Shown here: in pieces, positions 59,346 through 64,000 of the stretch
How the letters are laid out: each line of letters starts with the position of its first letter
Numbering within the stretch: the stretch's first letter is position 1
DNA from: Jidongwangia harbinensis
GTDB taxonomy: Bacteria; Actinomycetota; Actinomycetes; Mycobacteriales; Micromonosporaceae
Reading direction: 5' to 3'
Assembly (NCBI RefSeq): GCF_020216025.1
Contig: NZ_JAIWNC010000034.1
Span: 39,330 to 103,329, forward strand
Length of the DNA: 64,000 nt
Notes under the pieces: model-generated
Database searches by the model: none
The model's input: the letters and a program-made list of their open reading frames with translations, nothing else
What the model was told of the DNA's origin: nothing
Made by a program: the position numbers and the translations under genes

Positions 59346-60383
59346 ATGCGGAACATGGGTAGAGCGGCGCTGGCGATCGTGCTGGCCGCCGCCGGGCTGG
59401 TGGCGGTCGCCGGGCCGGTGCGGGCCGCGGTGAGCCGGGCGGAGCTGGCGCTGCGCTGGGCGCCGATCCACCACCAGGACGTGGACGCCACCGGCAGCCA
59501 CGCGCTGGGCGGCCGGGCGGACTTCATCACCCGGGTGGACTTCGACGGCGATCTGAACGGGCGCAACAACTGGGACCGGACCGGCGAGGCGGGGGTGTCG
59601 CTGGCCGCGCACGCGTACTACTCGGTGGCCGAGACCAGCACCCACTGGTACGTCACCTACCTGTTCTTCCACCCGCGGGACTGGATCGACCACCCGTTCT
59701 TCGAGACCGAGCACGAGAACGACGGCGAGGGGGTGCTGCTGGCGATCGAGCGGGACGGTTCGGCGTACGGCGTGCTGCGCGCCGCGGTCACGGTCGCGCA
59801 CAGCAGCTTCTTCTCCTACACCCCGGCGGGCAGCACCTGGTCCGGCGGGCGGGAGACGGTCGACGGCACGCTGACGACGCAGTCGTCGCCGCACGACGAG
59901 TTCCAGCACCCGGTCACCGCGCAGGAGGCCCGCGGGCACGGCCTCAAGGCCCATCCGCAGTACGCCATCAACGGCGACGGCATCGTGTACTACCCGTCGA
60001 CGGTCGCGGAGACGCCGAGCGGCAGCGACGACCGGGACGTGCGGTACCGCCTGATCGACGTGTTCGCCGAGGGCGGCCTGTGGGCGCAGCGCGACACCGG
60101 CAGCCTGTTCGCGTCGCTCGGCACGTTCGCCGGGGACGACTCCGGTGACTGCGGCGCCGGCACCTTCGACTGCGGCATCAACTCCGCGAACGCGCCGTGG
60201 GGGTGGGACGACGGCGACGACGCGCCGGCCCGCGGGGAGATCGCCACGGACCCGGCGAAGCTGTCCGCCGAGTACTTCTCGATTCCCGGCGGGGTGTCCC
60301 GCGGGTACGCGTACAACCCGTACGCCGGGGAGGCGGCCGCGCTGCGGGAGGCGGCCCGGACGGCGCCCCGTACCGTCGACTGA
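59346..60383 (+). CDS. Secreted protein of an uncharacterised family
   Basis: A 345-residue protein with a signal peptide (MRNMGRAALAIVLAAAGLVA to about residue 28, VRAA). Conserved blocks are LRWAPIHHQDVDATG, SHALGGRADFITRVDFDGDL and RNNWDRTGEAGVSLAAHAYY. HWYVTYLFFHPRDWIDH and ETEHENDGEGVLLAIERDGS follow. The HENDGEG block and many Asp/His residues suggest metal or calcium binding. I know this pattern from hypothetical proteins of streptomycetes, but no function is assigned. GGGAGGG precedes the ATG at 59346. A strong hairpin follows. Confidence 0.78.
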   Translation: MRNMGRAALAIVLAAAGLVAVAGPVRAAVSRAELALRWAPIHHQDVDATGSHALGGRADFITRVDFDGDLNGRNNWDRTGEAGVSLAAHAYYSVAETSTHWYVTYLFFHPRDWIDHPFFETEHENDGEGVLLAIERDGSAYGVLRAAVTVAHSSFFSYTPAGSTWSGGRETVDGTLTTQSSPHDEFQHPVTAQEARGHGLKAHPQYAINGDGIVYYPSTVAETPSGSDDRDVRYRLIDVFAEGGLWAQRDTGSLFASLGTFAGDDSGDCGAGTFDCGINSANAPWGWDDGDDAPARGEIATDPAKLSAEYFSIPGGVSRGYAYNPYAGEAAALREAARTAPRTVD

Positions 60384-60392
60384 GTTTTTGCG

Positions 60393-60424
60393 GCCGTCCC
60401 GCCGGGTGTGCCCGGCGGGACGGC
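60393..60424 (+). terminator. Strong hairpin terminator
   Basis: GCCGTCCCGCCGGG (60393-60406) pairs perfectly with CCCGGCGGGACGGC (60411-60424) around TGTG, 9 bases after the stop of the secreted-protein gene. A T-run precedes rather than follows the stem, so termination would be U-tract-independent. Confidence 0.85.
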
Positions 60425-60462
60425 GTCTCGCCGATTCCGGACCCGAGCCCGCCATCATGATC

Positions 60463-60468
60463 CATAAT
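60463..60468 (+). promoter_or_regulatory. -10 element of a possibly leaderless marR-type gene
   Basis: CATAAT lies 6 bases before the ATG at 60475, the right distance for transcription to start on the A of the start codon. No Shine-Dalgarno is seen and the -35 region is weak (TTCCGG near 60435). Confidence 0.5.
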
Positions 60469-60474
60469 CGGCCT

Positions 60475-60954
60475 ATGCCAGACGCCGAGGTCTCGGCCAG
60501 CCTTCTGGGGCGACTTCTCATGCAGGCGGGCCGGGTCCTGGACGGGCCGTTCGGCGAGGTGATCGACCGGTACGGCCTGACCCGCAACGCCTGGTGGCTG
60601 CTCACCGAGCTGTACGGCACCCGGCCGGAGGGCCTGGTGACGATCGGCGAACACGCCCGCCGCTGTGGCCTGGCCCCGTCGTCCGCGACCATCGCGGCCG
60701 AGCAGCTCACCATCCGCAAGCTGGCCCGTCGCCGCCGTCCCCGGGACAACCGGCGGATCATCTACCTGACCGTCACCGAGCCCGGGGTGGCGCTGGTCGA
60801 GGCCGTGCGGGACGAGCTCGAGGCGTCCGCCGCCCGGTTCTACCGGCTGTACGACGACGAGGAGCGCCGCGTGCTGCGCGATCTGCTGGGCCGGATCGTG
60901 GAGACCGCGAACCGGGAGCCGGACGGCAGCGTGCCGGAGCCGGGCCGGCTGTGA
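60475..60954 (+). CDS. MarR-family transcriptional regulator
   Basis: A 159-residue winged-helix protein. It begins MPDAEVSASLLGRLLMQAG. The HTH comprises LTRNAWWLLTELYGTRPEG, LVTIGEHARRCGLAPSSATI and AAEQLTIRKLARRRR, with the wing PRDNRRIIYLTVTEPGVALV. MarR proteins usually repress neighbouring transporter or detoxification genes and release DNA on binding phenolic ligands. The adjoining genes are a chemoreceptor and a secreted protein, so the target is unclear. The ATG at 60475 is preferred (leaderless signal); an in-frame ATG at 60457 would add six residues. Confidence 0.9.
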   Translation: MPDAEVSASLLGRLLMQAGRVLDGPFGEVIDRYGLTRNAWWLLTELYGTRPEGLVTIGEHARRCGLAPSSATIAAEQLTIRKLARRRRPRDNRRIIYLTVTEPGVALVEAVRDELEASAARFYRLYDDEERRVLRDLLGRIVETANREPDGSVPEPGRL

Positions 60955-61045
60955 TCCGCCCGGAACCTTTCAGTCCGGAAACCTCAGTGACAGTGAGCAA
61001 CAGTCGAATTACTGATAGTCAGGACTGAGTCGTCCGGAGGTACCT

Positions 61046-62608
61046 GTGGCCCGTCTGTCCGACCTGAGCGTCGCCAAGCGTCTGTTCTCGATCGTTGCCG
61101 CCGGCGTGGTGTTCACCGGCGTGGTGACCGGCATCGGCGTCTGGTCGCAGGGCGCGCTGACCGCCGAGTCCGACCTCCTGCAAACGATGCTCAGCACCAA
61201 GTCGGCCCTGAACCACCTGGACACCCGCGAGAGCGAGCTGAAGGTGGACGCCTACCGGGCGGCGAGCGGCGACGACACCACGGACGACGTCGTCGACGAC
61301 GTGGTGTCGGCGCGCGAGGCGTTCGCCGCCGCGGCCGCCGGGGACATGCCCGGCGACATCGACGAGACCATCGACGGGCTGGGCGACGACGTCGAGGCGT
61401 TCAGCGCGTTCGTCGGCGCGTTCGTCAACGACGCCAAGGCCGACCCGGCGAGCGTGCGCAGCCGCTACGACACCATCGCCGAGGAGAACAACAAGGTCGA
61501 CGACCAGATCGACGCGCTGCACGAGCGGGTCGACGCGGAGATCGTGACCCAGCATGCGCACATGGCGCAGACCCGGGACCGGGCCCGGCTGTGGATGCTG
61601 GCGGCCAGCGCGGTGGCGCTGGTCCTGGCGATCGCGCTGTCCGTCCCGCTGGTCCGGTCGATCCTGCACCCGGTACGCCGGGTGGGCCTGGTGGTCGCCG
61701 CGTTGTCCCGCGGCGACCTCACCCAGCGCACCGGCGTGACGTCCCGGGACGAGCTGGGCGTGATGGCCGCCGAACTGGACGCCGCCATCGGCAACCTGAG
61801 CCGGACCATCGGGCGGATGGCCACGCACGCGGACACGCTCGCCGGTGCGTCCACCGAACTGTCCGGGATCAGCTCCGGCATCGCCGGCGCCGCCCGCGAC
61901 ACCAGCTCACAGACCAGCACCGCCGCGACCGAGGCCGACGAGATCTCCCGCAACGTGCAGACCGTGGCCGCCGGCGGGGAGCAGATGGGCCTGTCGATCC
62001 GGGAGATCTCGCAGAACACCAATCAGGCGGCGCAGATCGCCGGCCAGGCGGTCACCGAGGCGGCGCTCGCCACGACCAGCATGGAACGCCTGGGCGAGTC
62101 GTCCGCCGAGATCGGCAACGTGATCAAGCTGATCACCTCGATCGCCGAGCAGACCAACCTGCTGGCGCTCAACGCCACCATCGAGGCCGCGCGGGCCGGC
62201 GACGCGGGCAAGGGCTTCGCGGTGGTGGCCAGCGAGGTGAAGGACCTGGCGCAGGAGACCGCCCGGGCCACCGAGGACATCGGCGCGCGGGTGGCCGCGA
62301 TCCAGTCCGACACCGGCGGCACGGTCGAGGTGATCGCCCGGATCAGCGCGGTCATCGCCCGGATCAACGACTACCAGACCACCATCGCCAGCGCGGTGGA
62401 GGAGCAGACCGCCACCACGGCCGAGATGTCCCGCAGCATCGCCGAGGTGGCGACCGGCGCGGACCGCATCGCCGGCAGCATCGCCGGGCTGGCCCGGTCG
62501 AGTTCGGCGTCGCTGGAGGGCGTGGACCAGACCAGCCGGGCCAGCGCCGGGGTGGCCCGGACCGCCGACGAACTGCGGGCCCTGGTCGGTTCCTTCCGCG
62601 TGAGCTGA
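61046..62608 (+). CDS. Methyl-accepting chemotaxis protein with 4HB-type sensor
   Basis: A 520-residue chemoreceptor. The first helix is near residues 12-32 (LFSIVAAGVVFTGVVTGIGV). A helical extracellular four-helix-bundle-like sensor covers about 33-170 (LLQTMLSTKSALNHLDTRE). The second helix is near 178-198 (WMLAASAVALVLAIALSVPL), then HAMP (SILHPVRRVGLVVAALSRGD). The signalling domain carries the tip QTNLLALNATIEAARAGDAG and ends in a typical methylation helix. The GTG at 61046 has CCGGAGG five bases upstream. The ligand is unknown. Confidence 0.93.
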   Translation: MARLSDLSVAKRLFSIVAAGVVFTGVVTGIGVWSQGALTAESDLLQTMLSTKSALNHLDTRESELKVDAYRAASGDDTTDDVVDDVVSAREAFAAAAAGDMPGDIDETIDGLGDDVEAFSAFVGAFVNDAKADPASVRSRYDTIAEENNKVDDQIDALHERVDAEIVTQHAHMAQTRDRARLWMLAASAVALVLAIALSVPLVRSILHPVRRVGLVVAALSRGDLTQRTGVTSRDELGVMAAELDAAIGNLSRTIGRMATHADTLAGASTELSGISSGIAGAARDTSSQTSTAATEADEISRNVQTVAAGGEQMGLSIREISQNTNQAAQIAGQAVTEAALATTSMERLGESSAEIGNVIKLITSIAEQTNLLALNATIEAARAGDAGKGFAVVASEVKDLAQETARATEDIGARVAAIQSDTGGTVEVIARISAVIARINDYQTTIASAVEEQTATTAEMSRSIAEVATGADRIAGSIAGLARSSSASLEGVDQTSRASAGVARTADELRALVGSFRVS

Positions 62609-62624
62609 GCGTCCACCGCCGCGG

Positions 62625-62660
62625 CCGGGGAGCCGGTGCCGGGCAGCACCGGTTCCCCGG
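62625..62660 (+). terminator. Hairpin terminator after the chemoreceptor gene
   Basis: A 15-bp stem (62625-62639 with 62646-62660) with one G-T wobble and a 6-base loop lies 17 bases after the stop codon, between convergent genes. Confidence 0.8.
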
Positions 62661-62776
62661 GGGCGTGGTCCGGCTGCCGGCGCCGGACCGCCCGGACCGC
62701 CGCCGCCGAGGAGCAGGCGGCGGCCCCCTCCCGCGGGAGCCTGGTCAGAGATCCTGACGTGTTTCTGTAACAAGAG

Positions 62777-63781
62777 TCAGTGAGCCGGTGCCGGTCCGGT
62801 GGAGTTGCGCACCACCAGCTCGGTGCCGAGTTCCACGTGCAGCGCGTCCAGCTCGTGGTGGCCGAGCAGCCGGACCAGCAGCGTCACCGCCATCCGCCCC
62901 ATCTCGGCCAGCGGCTGCCGCACGGTGGTCAGCGTCGGCTGGCTGATCCGGCTGATCTCGATGTCGTCGAACCCGGCCACCGACAGGTCGGCCGGCACCC
63001 GCAGCCCCCGCTCCCGGGCCGCCTGCAGCGCACCGGCGGCCATCTTGTCGTTGAAGCCGACCAGCGCGGTCGGCCGCTCGGGCAGGTCGAGCAGCTCGCC
63101 CGCGGCGCGGTAGCCGTGCTGCACCGTCGGCTCCACCACGAAGCGCATCAGCTCCGGCGCCGGCAGCACCCCGACATCGGCGAGCGGAGCCACGTACCCG
63201 GCGGTCCGGGCCTCGGTGACCAGCCACTCCCGCGGCCCGCCGATGATCCCGACCCGGCGGTGTCCCAGCTCCACCAGGTGCGCCATCAGGCTGCGGGCCC
63301 CGGTGAAATGGGCGGCCGAGACGGCCAGCACGTCCCGCGGCGGCGGGGTGCGCGGGTCCACCACCACGAACGGCACGCCCCGGTCACGCAGCCGGACCAG
63401 GTCCTCCTCGGGCTCCGGCGGCAGGATCAGGACGGCCCCCTCGGTGCCCGCCCGCCGGGTGAACTCGGCCAGCGCACCGTCGCGCTGCGCCGCCTCGCCG
63501 GCGTTGAGCACCACGCTGCGGCCGTGGCGCTCGACCGACTCGGCGATCGACGAGACGATCACGCCGAAGTAGTCCGTCAGCAGGTACGGGCAGCGGACGT
63601 GGATGCTGGCGTGGTCGCTGCGGGCCCGCGGCGCCTGGTGGCCGAGCCGCCCGACCGCCTTCAGCACCACCTCACGGGTCTGTGGTGCGACGTTCGACCG
63701 GCCGTTCAGCACCCGGGACACGGTCGCCACGGACAGGCCGGTCTCGGCGGCCAGGTCCCGTACCGTCGCGCGCTGTCGCAA
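62777..63781 (-). CDS. LacI-family transcriptional regulator
   Basis: A 334-residue repressor. The HTH and hinge read TVRDLAAETGLSVATVSRVL, NGRSNVAPQTREVVLKAVGR. The periplasmic-binding-like effector domain contains GVIVSSIAESVERHGRSVVL, LVELGHRRVGIIGGPREW and VAGFDDIEISRISQPTLTTV, typical of sugar-responsive members. The start is TTG at 63781, with AAAGGA seven bases upstream; longer frames extend to 63886 but carry a stretch without family resemblance. Related repressors control glycoside-hydrolase genes. Its target is not visible in the window. TGTAACA boxes lie on both sides. Confidence 0.92.
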   Translation of the reverse strand: MRQRATVRDLAAETGLSVATVSRVLNGRSNVAPQTREVVLKAVGRLGHQAPRARSDHASIHVRCPYLLTDYFGVIVSSIAESVERHGRSVVLNAGEAAQRDGALAEFTRRAGTEGAVLILPPEPEEDLVRLRDRGVPFVVVDPRTPPPRDVLAVSAAHFTGARSLMAHLVELGHRRVGIIGGPREWLVTEARTAGYVAPLADVGVLPAPELMRFVVEPTVQHGYRAAGELLDLPERPTALVGFNDKMAAGALQAARERGLRVPADLSVAGFDDIEISRISQPTLTTVRQPLAEMGRMAVTLLVRLLGHHELDALHVELGTELVVRNSTGPAPAH

Positions 63782-63793
63782 GGGAAGTCCTTT

Positions 63794-63883
63794 GTTACAT
63801 CGGCCGGTGTCAGTGCGGTCAGCATACGGCTCCGGAGCGGGCCATTGACACATTCCTCTGTAACGTGTTTCGTAGCTGTTACG
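63794..63883. promoter_or_regulatory. TGTAAC boxes upstream of the lacI-type gene
   Basis: TGTTACA at 63794-63800 lies on the ribosome-binding region. TGTAACG (63859-63865) and TGTTACG (63877-63883) form an inverted pair with an 11-base gap. A further TGTAACA lies just past the gene end (62766-62772). These may be autoregulatory sites. Confidence 0.4.
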
Positions 63884-63925
63884 CACATCCGGTGCCGGGC
63901 AGCCCGGGTTGCGCAGCGCCGGCGT

Positions 63926-64000
63926 GGGGGGGGGGGGGGGGGGGCCCCCCCCCCGCCCCGCCCCCGCCCCCCCCCCAGCCCCGGGCCCCCCCCCCGCCCC
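63926..64000. other. G19/C10 homopolymer tract, probable contig-end artefact
   Basis: Nineteen consecutive G (63926-63944) are followed by ten C and then almost only C with isolated G and A to the last base. This is unlike any other part of the window and carries no coding or motif signal. Confidence 0.8.

Overview
The window is a very GC-rich (roughly 73-75% by eye) actinobacterial chromosome segment. Several features point to the Micromonosporaceae, most likely an Actinoplanes-type organism. These are the argCJBDFRGH order, frequent GTG/TTG starts and ATGA/GTGA overlaps, Tat-dependent lipoproteins, plant-cell-wall glycoside hydrolases, two full-length chemoreceptors (compatible with motile spores), and mycothiol-era enzyme families. 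The genus call is an inference from gene content. No tRNA, rRNA, CRISPR array or insertion sequence was recognised. The last 75 bases are a G/C homopolymer tract that looks like a poor-quality contig end.

Layout. (1) 1-1867: the 5' part of a GH3 beta-glucosidase (minus), a GAP/SfLAP-type membrane protein, and a 619-bp intergenic region with four 60-bp tandem repeats. (2) 1868-10168: a complete, translationally coupled arginine operon argC-J-B-D-F-R-G-H, with a promoter and ARG box in front and a 15-bp-stem terminator behind. (3) 10220-14452: a decayed glycosyltransferase, a TSUP exporter whose tail is a 15-bp tandem repeat, a DinB-like thiol-transferase-family protein, a FkbM methyltransferase and a LysR regulator behind a LacI-like palindrome. 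(4) 14569-20979: a GH51 arabinofuranosidase and a CUT1 sugar ABC transporter (two permeases, Tat lipoprotein binding protein, no ATPase), divergent from a chemoreceptor. (5) 21026-31589: housekeeping and metabolic genes (histidine phosphatase, NAD(P)HX dehydratase, CBS protein, PhoD, metallo-hydrolases, GH11 xylanase, Mpg glycosylase, WYL regulator, YihY protein) and a perfect CebR-type operator in front of a small membrane protein. (6) 31665-41890: surface and export functions. They comprise an LPXTG-anchored protein, a 991-residue secreted mosaic (PA14, beta-propeller, CBM-like, DUF1080), and a MacB-like exporter with peptidoglycan-binding adaptor and lipoprotein, divergent from an OmpR-type two-component system.

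(7) 42383-53576 is a sulfur-scavenging region: beta-carbonic anhydrase, a sulfonate-type ABC transporter, a TauD-like dioxygenase, three luciferase-like flavin monooxygenases, a Xi-class glutathione-transferase homologue, a cysteine-desulfurase-like enzyme and a persulfide dioxygenase-rhodanese. A palindrome resembling Rrf2/CymR operators overlaps the likely promoter of the transporter operon. Read together, these genes could import organosulfonates, release sulfite and manage sulfane sulfur. (8) 53781-63781: an MMPL exporter divergent from a NarL-type two-component system, an aldo/keto reductase, an unnamed secreted protein family, a possibly leaderless MarR regulator, a second chemoreceptor and a LacI regulator flanked by TGTAACA boxes.

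Two pseudogenes (glycosyltransferase, GNAT acetyltransferase) were found by reading remnants across frames. The points most worth following up are the organosulfur locus and its operator, the 60-bp hairpin repeats, the CebR-type operator with no sugar gene beside it, the adaptor/lipoprotein exporter, and the secreted mosaic with two helically phased palindromes upstream.
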